Source: Lysinibacillus composti (GTDB lineage: Bacteria > Bacillota > Bacilli > Bacillales_A > Planococcaceae). Taken from it: a stretch of DNA of 64,000 nucleotides. The stretch is taken from contig NZ_JAFBDY010000010.1 in the NCBI RefSeq assembly GCF_016908465.1, positions 1 to 64,000 on the forward strand, in the 5' to 3' direction. Positions 8,440-17,119 of this stretch are shown piece after piece (position 1 is the first letter of the stretch; every line of letters begins with the position of its first letter). The notes below the pieces were generated by a model, which made no database searches, had not been told where the DNA came from, and saw nothing but the letters and a program-made list of their open reading frames with translations. Both the position numbers and the translations under genes were made by a program.

Positions 8440-9186
8440 CTTGATGAAGTGGATGAAGACCAATTTTGCATGAGGTAAGGCGTAAAAAGGTCTTCATAGG
8501 ATTGATGAAGACCAATTCAGCATGGATGTTGGAGTAAAAAGGTCTTCATGACTATGATGAAGACCAATCCGGCATGAGGCAAGGTGAAAAAAGGTCTTCA
8601 TAGCCTAGATGAAGACCGCTTCAACTTGGAAGTAAGAGTAAAAAGGTCTTCATGACTCTGATGAAGACCAATCCGGCATTGGGTAATGTGAAAAAAGGTC
8701 TTCATGACTATGATGAAGACCAATCCGGCATGGGGCAAGGTGTTAAAAGGTCTTCATAGCCTGGATGAAGACCAATACAGCATGAGGTAAGGGGTAAAAG
8801 AGTCTTCATAGCCTTGATGAAGACCAATCCGGCATGAGGTAATGTGAAAAAAGGTCTTCATAGCTTGGGTGAAGACCACTTCAACTTGGAAGTAAGAGTA
8901 AGAAGGTCTTCATGACTGTGATGAAGACCAATCCGGCATGAGGTAATGTGAAAAAAGGTCTTCATAGCTTGGGTGAAGACCACTTCAACTTGGAAGTAAG
9001 AGTAAGAAGGTCTTCATGACTGTGATGAAGACCAATCCGGCATGAGGTAATGTGAAAAAAGGTCTTCATAACCAGGATGAAGACCAATACAGCATGAGGT
9101 AAGGGGTAAAAGAGTCTTCATAGCCTTGATGAAGACCAATACAGCATGGGGTAATGAGAAAAAAGGTCTTCATGATCCCGAAAAAG
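8440..9186. repeat. 52-bp tandem hairpin array, 14 units
   Basis: The motif GATGAAGACC (or GGTGAAGACC) starts at 8452 and recurs every 52 bp exactly: 8504, 8556, 8608, 8660, 8712, 8764, 8816, 8868, 8920, 8972, 9024, 9076 and 9128. Each unit holds GGTCTTCAT and ATGAAGACC separated by 6-8 bases, a perfect 9-bp hairpin, then a spacer such as AATCCGGCATGAGGTAATG. Spacers fall into two or three alternating types. Units differ at few positions. No frame is conserved across it. Confidence 0.95.
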
Positions 9187-9762
9187 TTCACTTCCACTAG
9201 AAAAAATACTTCATCCCATTGACGTGAATCAAAATAATAGGCTGTGTCCATTGGAGAATAGAGTATTCCTGTGGCACAGCTTTTTTATTGAAAATTATTT
9301 TTCGAGAAAAGGAAAAGAGACTACTTTCTCCTATAAGTTGCTCGATTCGATCTATGAAAGGAAAACACGATTCTTACATTACATTAGTGTTACAGAGAAA
9401 TTCATAACGATTGAGATAACAACATTGAAGATTGAATAATTTGTCAATCTAATTGACGAAATGGGGAATTCAGCAGAATAACTTTCTGTAAACTAAGTTG
9501 ATGAATAATCGCGAGTAGTAAGTTCGTAATTACTGGTCCAATTCAACTCTAAGTCATACTTGTAAACTATTTTGATAAAATACTCTCAATCATACTAAAT
9601 GCTTTATTAATATAAATGTTTAGGAGTTTTTCTTTTAGTCTTGGGCTAAGATTTTTCACGTGCTGATTCTGTTGGACAAGTTCTCGCTTTCTTCCTGGTG
9701 CAATATTCAGTAGTCCATGGTCTCGCTAAATTCGAATCACCGTTTGAATTTATACCTAAATG
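9187..9762. other. intergenic stretch with a degenerate dispersed repeat
   Basis: No convincing gene: an open frame at 9224-9439 has no ribosome binding site or recognisable product. Positions about 9420-9600 resemble 16365-16580 and 38280-38480 (shared pieces include CAGCAGAATA and CTAAGTTGAT), listed among the findings. Confidence 0.55.
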
Positions 9763-9797
9763 AAAAAAGGAACTTAGAATCGAATCTAAGTTCCTTT
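9763..9797 (-). terminator. intrinsic terminator of the lipoprotein gene
   Basis: AAAGGAACTTAGA pairs with TCTAAGTTCCTTT (9785-9797), 13 perfect base pairs. On the minus strand it is followed by a T run, about 40 bases past the stop codon. Confidence 0.9.
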
Positions 9798-9836
9798 GTA
9801 TTTAATCCTCTAAGAAGACCTGCCGCCAACATCATT

Positions 9837-11999
9837 CTAAGGTTGAACGGGTTCTTTTCCTTTATCTCCTGTTGGACCACCGGATGGAGCTCCCTCTGGA
9901 CCACCACCCATTGGGCCACCAGTTGGAAATTCTATTCCTAGTTCTTTAAGTTGTGCTTGTGCTTCCTCTTGTGTAATGGTTCCATTCATTTGTTGTTCCA
10001 TAATATTTTGGAGTTTTTCACGAGTTTCTTCATCTAAATCTGAGAACATATCTTCACGATTTCCAGGTGCGCCACCATTAGGACCTCCCATTTTTCCTCC
10101 AGGACCGCCCATTCCACCAGGTCCCATTGGTTGTGCTTCTGTGACGCCTGTTTCGTCTAGCCATGTAATCGTGTCAGCAATCGTAAATTGTACGACACTT
10201 GTCCCGTTTTGATAGCTTCCGTCTGAATACAAACCGTTAGTTTCTGTACCCGATGCTGTTCCTCCTGAGGAAAGGGTATAGGAAGTATCCTTCGCGAGTT
10301 CTGGCGAGCTGATGACCGCTGTTTGATAGTCTTTTTCAGGTGCGAATGTAGCAATGGTATTTCCTTTGTCATCTTCTAAGTGAAGAAGTGTTCCTGCTTT
10401 TTGTATTTCAGGGTAAGTCATCAAGATCGCATATTGTGAAGACGTATCAGAAGTGGGCATTGCCATCCCTGAACTTCCTGTCGCGATGAGGAAGCCACCA
10501 CTTTGTTCAAAGCTTTGATCATAATCTAGGGCCCCGTTAAAGTTATTCGTTGGACCGCTTACAATCACTGTTCCGTCTGTCATTGCAATAGACCCATTCG
10601 AATCAAGTCCATCGCCGGCTGCATTCACATAAATTAAGCCGCCACTAATGGAGAGGAGGTTGTCTTCGCTATTTTCTGTTGCAGCAAAGTCTCTTCCTGA
10701 ACTATCGTTACCTCCACCAATATTGATGCCGTCATCTGCCGCATCCACCCGAATTTTCCCGTCCGCAATTGTAATGGATTTACTTTCTAACCCTTCATAA
10801 CTTTTTGTTACATTAATATCTCCACCTTTGATTAAAAGGGATTGATCTGCATGTATGCCATCATCACCTGAAGCCACATTCATAGATCCTCCAGTAATCG
10901 TGATGGAGTTATTACTATGAACCGCATCATCTAAGGAATTCAGTGTAAAATTCCCTCCGCCAATGGCCACTTCTACGGCAGCTTTTAATCCTTTAGCACT
11001 ATCCTTGTTTGTCTCCGTGCTAGTAGTCGTTGGTGTTTCGAAAGGTGACATCGGGTTATTTTCATTTGTTTCAATCGTTTCTGGACTGCCTCCACCTGTT
11101 GTGATATCGAATTTCCCGTTAGCAACAAGAAGTGTTGTTTCTGCCTGAATGCCGTCGTTAGTAGCCTCAATGTTGAATGTGCCGTCTTCAATCGCAATCA
11201 GTGCTTTATCAGCATCTTTATCATTTGTGGATTTGATGCCGTCACCGCCAGCATTAATTTGAATGTTGCCTTCTTTTACCGCTAGGAGGTCACGTCCGAT
11301 TATCCCGTCATCCACGGATTCAATTTGGATGGTTCCACCAGTAATTTTTAATTCATCCTTAGAGGTGATGCCGTCATTAAAATTACCGTTCACAACTAAT
11401 GTTCCAGAGCCGTTTATTGTCAAATCGTCCTTGCTAAAAAGGGCAGCATTAGGCTCATCATCATCGGATTTTTCATATACATAGTTGTCGCCATCGCTTA
11501 AAACATTTTTAGTGTCATCTTCTAAAGAGATAACTGTTTTTCCAGCGTTCTGTACAAAAATAGGTGCACTCGATGAAGAATTAATCTCCGCTTCATTTAG
11601 GACAAGGCGAACGTGTCCATCATCTTCTGCATCGACGATAATTTGCCCATCATTTAGCTTACCACTAATTTCATAGACGCCAGCTGCTCGAATGGTGATG
11701 GAGCTCCCATCAATGACTACTGCGCCATCTCCTTTAAAGCTCGCACTATCTCCATTTAACTTAATCGAAGTAGCATTTTTCCATTTTGTATAAAAATCTT
11801 CGTCGTCATAGGACACTTTTTTACTAATGACACTAGCGATTTCTTGATTACCAATTGTGCTTAAACTTTCTGCTTGGCTCACTGCTGGATCACTGGAGGA
11901 TTCAGTTTCCTCCTCCTTATTGTTGCTACAACCAAACAATAGTGCTGTACAAAGAAGAGGTGTTGCAGCCTTGAGTAAATTAGCTTTTTGTTTCTTCAT
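9837..11999 (-). CDS. carbohydrate-binding beta-helix lipoprotein (Cthe_2159/DUF4353-like)
   Basis: 720 residues with a lipoprotein signal (lipobox LLFGC, Cys24), so it is anchored outside the membrane. The body is a long run of beta-helix rungs rich in GGT/GGS, DDGI and DDAVHSNN repeats, as in the Cthe_2159 polysaccharide-binding family (DUF4353). The tail (about 600-720) is Gly/Pro/Met-rich around a short helical segment (DEETREKLQNIMEQQ). It is transcribed away from the adjacent two-component genes, and its promoter carries the same 22-bp direct-repeat site as the VTC gene. That suggests joint control with the VTC/DUF4956 pair in building or binding a surface polymer. GAGGG precedes the ATG. 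Confidence 0.88.
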   Translation of the reverse strand: MKKQKANLLKAATPLLCTALLFGCSNNKEEETESSSDPAVSQAESLSTIGNQEIASVISKKVSYDDEDFYTKWKNATSIKLNGDSASFKGDGAVVIDGSSITIRAAGVYEISGKLNDGQIIVDAEDDGHVRLVLNEAEINSSSSAPIFVQNAGKTVISLEDDTKNVLSDGDNYVYEKSDDDEPNAALFSKDDLTINGSGTLVVNGNFNDGITSKDELKITGGTIQIESVDDGIIGRDLLAVKEGNIQINAGGDGIKSTNDKDADKALIAIEDGTFNIEATNDGIQAETTLLVANGKFDITTGGGSPETIETNENNPMSPFETPTTTSTETNKDSAKGLKAAVEVAIGGGNFTLNSLDDAVHSNNSITITGGSMNVASGDDGIHADQSLLIKGGDINVTKSYEGLESKSITIADGKIRVDAADDGINIGGGNDSSGRDFAATENSEDNLLSISGGLIYVNAAGDGLDSNGSIAMTDGTVIVSGPTNNFNGALDYDQSFEQSGGFLIATGSSGMAMPTSDTSSQYAILMTYPEIQKAGTLLHLEDDKGNTIATFAPEKDYQTAVISSPELAKDTSYTLSSGGTASGTETNGLYSDGSYQNGTSVVQFTIADTITWLDETGVTEAQPMGPGGMGGPGGKMGGPNGGAPGNREDMFSDLDEETREKLQNIMEQQMNGTITQEEAQAQLKELGIEFPTGGPMGGGPEGAPSGGPTGDKGKEPVQP

Positions 12000-12050
12000 G
12001 AATAACCCTCATTTCATTCAACTTTATAAAATGTTGATTGGATAGATGTT

Positions 12051-12082
12051 ATTATCACGGACGAACCTTAAACAAACCTTAA
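12051..12082 (-). promoter_or_regulatory. direct-repeat operator and -10 for the lipoprotein gene
   Basis: On the minus strand TTAAGGTTTGT and TTAAGGTTCGT lie head to tail (11-bp period, 12061-12082), then 4 bases, then GATAAT (12056-12051) as the -10. No good -35 exists, as expected for an OmpR-class activated promoter. The 22 bp are identical to 14575-14596. Confidence 0.8.
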
Positions 12083-12094
12083 AAAAAGTAACGT

Positions 12095-12122
12095 TTGCAT
12101 TTCTTGGGGATATTTCTATAAT
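12095..12122 (+). promoter_or_regulatory. sigma-A-type promoter of the two-component operon
   Basis: TTGCAT (12095-12100) and TATAAT (12117-12122) with a 16-bp spacer, 35 bases before the response regulator start. Confidence 0.7.
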
Positions 12123-12156
12123 CAAACGTATCAAATAAAAAAATGGGAGCTCTAAA

Positions 12157-12843
12157 ATGAAGCTATTAATAATTGAAGATGATCGACTTCTTTCGGATTC
12201 AATATGTGAAACGATAAAAGAAGTGTTCGAAACCCAGCAGGCCTTCGATGGGGAAGAAGGGTTATTTCTCGCTGAGCAAAATATTTTTGATGTGATTATT
12301 TTAGATATCATGCTTCCTTCTATGAATGGGTATGAAGTATTGAAAAATTTAAGAAAGCAAAATATTATGACGCCGGTGATTATGTTAACGGCAAAGGATG
12401 GAATTGATGATAAAATTCAAGGCTTCAAAGTAGGGGCCGATGATTATCTAGTGAAGCCATTCCACCGGGAAGAGTTGTTGCTAAGACTGGAGGCAATGGT
12501 GAGAAGGTCGGGCGGATTATTAAAGGAGAATACCATCGCGTTTAAGGAGATAAAGCTAAATATTAAAAATAAAACAGCCGAGATTCATGGAGAAATCCTT
12601 AAATTAAATGGAAAGCAATTCGATTTGCTAGAGTACCTCATTAATAATAAAAACACTATCTTAACGAAAGAACAGATTTTCGATCGGATTTGGGGATTTG
12701 AATCGGACACGTCCACTACTGTCGTAGAAGTGTACGCCAGCAACTTGCGAAAGAATTTGAAAAAGTTCGGCTATGACCAGTACATTAAAACGTTTCGTGG
12801 GTTAGGGTATATGCTATCGGATAGTGGGGGAGAAGATGTTTAA
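12157..12843 (+). CDS. OmpR-family response regulator
   Basis: 228 residues. The receiver domain (1-115) has the acidic pair in IIEDD, phospho-acceptor D50 (IILDIMLP), T78 of the MLTAKD segment and the Lys of LVKPF. The winged-helix domain (about 130-222) has the KLNGKQFDLLEYL and IKTFRGLGY signatures. It is translated together with the kinase gene, which overlaps it by 8 bp. The likely targets are the paired direct repeats at 12061-12082 and 14575-14596, one upstream of each flanking polymer gene. GGGAG precedes the ATG. Confidence 0.95.
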   Translation: MKLLIIEDDRLLSDSICETIKEVFETQQAFDGEEGLFLAEQNIFDVIILDIMLPSMNGYEVLKNLRKQNIMTPVIMLTAKDGIDDKIQGFKVGADDYLVKPFHREELLLRLEAMVRRSGGLLKENTIAFKEIKLNIKNKTAEIHGEILKLNGKQFDLLEYLINNKNTILTKEQIFDRIWGFESDTSTTVVEVYASNLRKNLKKFGYDQYIKTFRGLGYMLSDSGGEDV

Positions 12844-14125
12844 TAATAAGATTTTCAGGAAACAACAGCTGAAATTTATGCTCTTGAACCTCATTGCTTT
12901 TACGGTGATCTTTACAATCTTTGGATTTATTATTTTCGGCCAAGTCCAAAGAACATTGTATTCACATGCGGATGAAGAACTTTTACTTATTAAAGAAAGA
13001 TTCACTGATGATGTGGGGGTCAAGTTTAAACTCCCTTCAGGAGAAGCGGGAGACCTTTCTCCAAAAGAGCGAAAAGGGGATGGACCAAACCCCAGAATTC
13101 TCATCATTCATTGGGGCCATGATGGGAATATTTTAAATAAAGGCGAAATCGGAACTTTATTATACGAAAATTATTTGCAAGATTACGAGTTGGATAAAAG
13201 CGGAATGGACGAAATTACGGCGACGACGATTAATGAGTTGTACCATTTCCGTTATATTTTATTTGAAGACACGAATAAACAGGATGACGTTGCGTATACA
13301 CAGCTCTTAATCAATGTGGATGCGGAACAAACGATTATCTCCAATTTCGTAAAACTAGTAACTATTTGTTCAGTCATTTTCATTATTCTCTCGATTTCCG
13401 CAAGTTTCATTTTATCGAAAAAGATGATGAAACCGATTATTCATTCTTGGAACAAGCAGGCAGAATTTGTGGAAGATGCGTCCCATGAACTGCGAACGCC
13501 ATTAACGATCATTCAAAATAAATTGGAGTTGCTGCTTCGTTCGCCACAAGAAAAAATAGCGGATAAATTTGAGAATATTGCTTTGAGTCTCTCTGAAACC
13601 CGTCGTTTAACGAAACTGACTTCGGATTTATTAACTTTAGCTAGGGCAGATTCGGGAGAGACAGAGCTTACGCTAGAGACGGTTCACGTAGATACGTTTC
13701 TTCAGAATGTTTGCGTGCCATATCAGGAAATTGCCGAATCCCAAGAGAAGCACTTTTGGCTAAATTTAAAATGCCCAATTGACATGAAAGCCGATAAAGC
13801 CCGTCTCCACCAGCTGTTAGTGATTTTAATTGATAATGCCTTAAAATATACGAGTGAACATGACAGTATTGGCGTTACGACTTATGTAGAGGATCAAAAA
13901 GTAGTGATTGAGGTAAGTGATACAGGGATGGGGATCAAAGAAGAATATCTTCCGTATATTTTTGATCGCTTTTATCGAGAGGATAAAGCAAGGTCAAGGG
14001 AAACCGGCGGAGTAGGGCTAGGATTATCCATCGCCAAATGGATAGTCGAGAAGCACAGAGGCACAATTAAGGTAATGAAAAATCAACAAACAGGCACGAC
14101 GTTTATTATTAAACTTCCGAAGTAA
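12836..14125 (+). CDS. sensor histidine kinase, partner of the upstream regulator
   Basis: About 429 residues: TM1 near 12-35, an extracytoplasmic loop of about 130 residues, TM2 near 174-193, the HisKA box with H217 (DASHELRTPLT), the N box (DNALKYTSE), G1 (DTGMGI) and G2 (GVGLGLSIAK). I take ATG 12836 as the start: GGGGGAG lies just upstream inside the regulator gene, while GTG 12824 has no separate site. The extracellular loop has no recognised ligand fold. It probably senses an envelope cue. Confidence 0.94.
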   Translation: MFNNKIFRKQQLKFMLLNLIAFTVIFTIFGFIIFGQVQRTLYSHADEELLLIKERFTDDVGVKFKLPSGEAGDLSPKERKGDGPNPRILIIHWGHDGNILNKGEIGTLLYENYLQDYELDKSGMDEITATTINELYHFRYILFEDTNKQDDVAYTQLLINVDAEQTIISNFVKLVTICSVIFIILSISASFILSKKMMKPIIHSWNKQAEFVEDASHELRTPLTIIQNKLELLLRSPQEKIADKFENIALSLSETRRLTKLTSDLLTLARADSGETELTLETVHVDTFLQNVCVPYQEIAESQEKHFWLNLKCPIDMKADKARLHQLLVILIDNALKYTSEHDSIGVTTYVEDQKVVIEVSDTGMGIKEEYLPYIFDRFYREDKARSRETGGVGLGLSIAKWIVEKHRGTIKVMKNQQTGTTFIIKLPK

Positions 14126-14139
14126 GGCTGGGACGTAGA

Positions 14140-14174
14140 AAACCATTTTTCTCGATGAGGAAAGTGGTTTTTTG
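14140..14174 (+). terminator. intrinsic terminator of the two-component operon
   Basis: AAACCATTTTTCTC (14140-14153) pairs, with G-U pairs, with GAGGAAAGTGGTTT (14157-14170), then a T run. Confidence 0.8.
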
Positions 14175-14240
14175 TCGTTAAGCGTACATTTAAAAATTGG
14201 AAGACATTCTAAGCTTAATTCTAATAAGGTATATGTAGAG

Positions 14241-14380
14241 AGCGGGCTAAGCACACAAGCCGCAAAGTCATGTTGAAACATGTCTTTTCGACTTGTCTTC
14301 GAGGCCAACACGATGTTGGTCATGGGGGCAATGCCACAGGACGTGGCGTTTTTGCCCCCGGATTTGTGTAAGGCCCGCTC
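14241..14380 (+). ncRNA. candidate structured RNA, family not identified
   Basis: A GC-rich island in AT-rich intergenic DNA. The ends close as GAGCGGGC (14241-14248) with GCCCGCTC, then ACACAA with TTGTGT. Inside are a CATGT/ACATG hairpin, a CCAACA/TGTTGG hairpin with loop CGA, and a long arm GGGGGCAA/TTGCCCCC capped by GCCAC/GTGGC. This is a multibranch junction typical of riboswitches or structured sRNAs. It is bounded by the kinase terminator upstream and a terminator-like hairpin downstream. I compared it from memory with c-di-GMP-I, cobalamin, T-box and 6S and found no match. The strand is inferred from the position of the downstream hairpin and T run. Confidence 0.6.
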
Positions 14381-14418
14381 ACATATAATTTGTCCTTCTA
14401 AACTTTCCGGAAACTTTG

Positions 14419-14448
14419 CGCGGCTTACAGTGAGTAGGCCGCGTTTTC
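14419..14448 (+). terminator. terminator-like hairpin after the structured RNA
   Basis: CGCGGCTTAC (14419-14428) pairs with GTAGGCCGCG (14434-14443) with one G-U pair and a 5-base loop, then TTTTC. It may end the RNA above or act as its expression platform ahead of the VTC gene. Confidence 0.55.
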
Positions 14449-14574
14449 TGAAGAGCGGCTAACACTTATTAATCTATTGGAGCCAAACTATAAAGCGTCA
14501 GAATGGTTATAGGTACTAATCGTTTTCTTGTAAATTTTACTATATCCCAGGCTCTTTTATTTTCCTGAGAGTTT

Positions 14575-14606
14575 TTAAGGTTTGTTTAAGGTTCGTTTTA
14601 CATAAT
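14575..14606 (+). promoter_or_regulatory. direct-repeat operator and -10 for the VTC operon
   Basis: TTAAGGTTTGT followed by TTAAGGTTCGT (14575-14596), 4 bases, then CATAAT (14601-14606). The 22-bp sequence and the 4-bp spacing to the -10 match the lipoprotein promoter at 12082-12051 exactly. Confidence 0.8.
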
Positions 14607-14647
14607 AGGTTCATAAGCAAAACACCACAATAAAGGAGAAGCGCGAT

Positions 14648-15346
14648 ATGGAGGCTATGCGTTTAAACGGCGTGATGGGACGAACTGAGTTAAAGCATGA
14701 AATCACAAAGATGGATTGCTATCTTTTACGCAATAAATTAAAGCACTTTATGAAAGTCGACCCACACGCAACGAAGGATGGGAAATATTTAATACGCAGC
14801 GTTTACTTTGATAACTTTGACAATAAGGTGCTAACAGAGAAAAAAGAGGGATTTTACGGGAGAGATAAATTTCGAGTGAGGCTGTATGACTACAACATGG
14901 ATTTCCTGAACTTAGAGAAAAAAAGTAAGCGAAACAACTTAACATATAAACAAAAATGCCCAATCACTGCCGAGGAATACGAAAAAATAAGGGTGGGGGA
15001 AATCGCTTGGATGGAAGTTGATTCAAGGTCACTCATCCGGGATCTTTATATCCAAATGAACTTGTTTCAAATTAAACCTGTGACGGTCGTCGATTACGAG
15101 AGAGAAGTATTTATTTATGATCAAGGAAATGTCCGGGTTACTTTTGATAGCAATGTTAAAACGAGTTTTCGAAACAATGATTTATTGAATCCTCATTTAG
15201 CGATGGTCGAAACCACTCCTGAAATTGTCATTCTGGAAGTGAAATATGATGAATTTTTACCAGATGTCATTAAATGTTTGCTACAACTGGGGAACCGAAA
15301 AAAAGGGACGTATTCAAAATACCAAATCAGTCGAATGTTTGGATAA
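14648..15346 (+). CDS. VTC-domain protein, polyphosphate polymerase family
   Basis: A 232-residue VTC/TTM-type tunnel-fold domain; family members polymerise polyphosphate or bind triphosphate. Charged beta-strand motifs of the tunnel are visible: GRTELKHEI, LIRSVYFDN, DKFRVRLYD, FLNLEKKSKR, VRVTFD and VILEVKYDEF. AAAGGAG lies before the ATG. It is followed 15 bp later by a DUF4956 membrane protein, the usual partner of bacterial VTC proteins, and shares its operator with the beta-helix lipoprotein. The product in this organism is unproven. Confidence 0.9.
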   Translation: MEAMRLNGVMGRTELKHEITKMDCYLLRNKLKHFMKVDPHATKDGKYLIRSVYFDNFDNKVLTEKKEGFYGRDKFRVRLYDYNMDFLNLEKKSKRNNLTYKQKCPITAEEYEKIRVGEIAWMEVDSRSLIRDLYIQMNLFQIKPVTVVDYEREVFIYDQGNVRVTFDSNVKTSFRNNDLLNPHLAMVETTPEIVILEVKYDEFLPDVIKCLLQLGNRKKGTYSKYQISRMFG

Positions 15347-15361
15347 AACGGGGGAATCAAA

Positions 15362-16045
15362 ATGGAAACAATCAATTTTGAAGATATTTTTAAATCTAGT
15401 ATTCTAGAAAAAACAAGTAACTTTTCAATCATAGATTCAGTGATTGGATTAATCGTCGCTTTTTTAGTCGGCTTGTTTATTTATTATGTGTATAAAAAAA
15501 CGTTTTCGGGTGTGATTTACTCACATACATTTAATATTTCATTAATCATTATGTCGATGACAACAGCGTTAATTATTATAGGGATTTCATCAAATGTTCT
15601 ATTGTCATTAGGGATGGTAGGGGCATTATCGATTGTACGTTTTAGAACACCAATCAAAGACCCAATGGATATCGTTTATTTGTTCTGGGCAATTGTGGCG
15701 GGTATTTTATGTGGAGCTGGATTCATTCCACTTGTAGTCATTGGATCCATTTTAATCGGTCTCGTGCTAATTCTATTCGGTAATCGCGTGAGAGTAGAAA
15801 ATCCTTATCTATTAGTGGTTCGCTATAATGAAACATCGATTGAAAAAACAATGGAACACGTCATTTCAGAGCATGTTAAAAAGCATTCAGTGAAATCAAA
15901 ATCAATTATGCCTGGAAATGACTTTGAAGTAACGTATGAAGTACGCGTTAAAGAGAATGATATGATTTTTATTAACCATATCTCCAATATCGAAGGTGTG
16001 AAATCTGCCATTATGTTAAGTTATGATGGAAATTTCACAGCTTAA
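15362..16045 (+). CDS. DUF4956 membrane protein
   Basis: 227 residues with membrane segments near 22-44, 58-80, 82-95 and 104-140, the family motif GMVGALSIVRFRTPIKDP, and a cytoplasmic C-terminal alpha/beta domain of about 80 residues. DUF4956 proteins commonly sit beside VTC-domain proteins, and the gene is cotranscribed with one here. A channel or anchor role for the VTC product is an inference. The start lies just after GGGGGAATC. Confidence 0.92.
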   Translation: METINFEDIFKSSILEKTSNFSIIDSVIGLIVAFLVGLFIYYVYKKTFSGVIYSHTFNISLIIMSMTTALIIIGISSNVLLSLGMVGALSIVRFRTPIKDPMDIVYLFWAIVAGILCGAGFIPLVVIGSILIGLVLILFGNRVRVENPYLLVVRYNETSIEKTMEHVISEHVKKHSVKSKSIMPGNDFEVTYEVRVKENDMIFINHISNIEGVKSAIMLSYDGNFTA

Positions 16046-16071
16046 TAGAGTGTAAGTGACTTTTGGAAAGG

Positions 16072-16107
16072 GTGCTATTCACGAATGTGAATGGCACTCT
16101 TTTTTTT
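16072..16107 (+). terminator. intrinsic terminator of the VTC-DUF4956 operon
   Basis: GTGCTATTCAC (16072-16082) pairs with GTGAATGGCAC (16087-16097), followed by a run of 8 Ts. Confidence 0.88.
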
Positions 16108-16364
16108 GTGTTGGCGCGTTTGTAGTGGATTTGAAGTGACTATGAAAGTTGAAGAGAGGGCGTAAAATAGGAATGTCGGGATTATTTCAAAAATTGTCGG
16201 GATTATTCTCGAACACATTCTAGTGAGAGTAAATGTTATTGCCCCGCCCTTAATTGTTTTCTAGAAAAGTAAAAACCTCAAATTTTTCCTTGTCTCACAT
16301 TACTCTATATTAACGAGAACAAAATGCCAAAATCCAACCAAGACTTCTGCAACGGAAGGTCTCT

Positions 16365-16580
16365 TAAACGTTCATAAATTAACATTTAAGTTTCAATTTT
16401 TTGTCAACTAAGTTTACGAGACGGAGGAAATAAAGAAATAGCTTTTTGTAAACGATGATGACAAAAAATAAAGTTCTCGAATTGAAGCTTACAAGGAAAG
16501 AAATGCACTCCGTAAGAATTGTAAATTATACCAGTAAATTAATGCGATATCAGGAAGAAGTTTTAGTACAATAGAAAGAT
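16365..16580. repeat. degenerate dispersed intergenic repeat, copy 2
   Basis: Resembles 38280-38480 and 9420-9600. Shared pieces include CATAAATT, TTTCAATT, GTCAACTAAGTT, a TTTTTGTAAAC/TTTTTCGTGAAC stretch and GAATTGTAAATTAT/CAATTGTAAATTAT. No reading frame survives in any copy. The rest of 16108-16921 shows no gene. Confidence 0.55.
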
Positions 16581-16921
16581 AGTGGTAGGGGAGCGATTTA
16601 TTCTCAAAGGTATTTTAGTTTTGATTCCTGAATATAGTGACTTGTATTCCCCTTGCAATCATTTACCGCTGTTATATAATAGATTCTAGAATGTAAACGA
16701 AATTGACGATGTGTACTAGTAATTTTCCAACTTCAACTTGACAGAAAGTTTAAAAAATATTAGAATTTTAAATTGTAAATAGAATTTAACACGTTTCTAG
16801 TAGCTTTAGTATGATGGTCAATGATGTATTGATCACCGTAAAAAAGTGAAATAGAAAATTAGAATAGTTAATTACATAATAGGTAGACGATTAAAAAACC
16901 TCATGTAGGTTAGTTAAAAGT

Positions 16922-16990
16922 AAACCGACAATTTTCAAAGTTAATGGGTTGTTATGGCCATTAATTTGTTAAATTGTCGGTTTTTTTATT
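16922..16990 (+). terminator. strong terminator hairpin upstream of dabB
   Basis: AAACCGACAATTT pairs with AAATTGTCGGTTT, with an inner TTAATGG/CCATTAA stem, then TTTTTATTTTTT. No gene ends upstream (the nearest stop is about 880 bp away), so it may be a leader attenuator or the end of a small RNA. Confidence 0.8.
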
Positions 16991-17035
16991 TTTTCAAAAC
17001 GAATTTATGACTTTGAACGAAAGGAAGGGACCGTC

Positions 17036-17119
17036 ATGATGCAGAGAGATCATGGTTCGATTTACGAGATGCCGACTACTTACATTCATCTCATTCAGTG
17101 GAGGGGATGCAGATGTTAA
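17036..17119 (+). CDS. 27-residue leader ORF overlapping dabB
   Basis: ATG 17036 follows AAGGAAGGG at good spacing. The frame runs 27 codons (MMQRDHGSIYEM... ending WRGCRC) and stops at TAA 17117-17119, just past the proposed dabB ATG (17113), an overlap typical of translational coupling. It may be a leader peptide controlling dabB or a small protein of the operon. No homologue is recognised. Confidence 0.5.
   Translation: MMQRDHGSIYEMPTTYIHLIQWRGCRC

Noticed and set aside
8440-9186. CRISPR array
   Set aside because: The units are near-identical over all 52 bp, the spacers are not unique, each unit has its own 9-bp hairpin, and no cas gene is nearby.
9224-9439. 71-residue ORF
   Set aside because: No Shine-Dalgarno, biased AT-rich composition and no recognisable domain.
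14241-14380. c-di-GMP-I, cobalamin or T-box riboswitch
   Set aside because: The GCAAAG stretch hinted at c-di-GMP-I, but the second conserved strand and tetraloop are missing; no B12 box or T-box core sequence is present.
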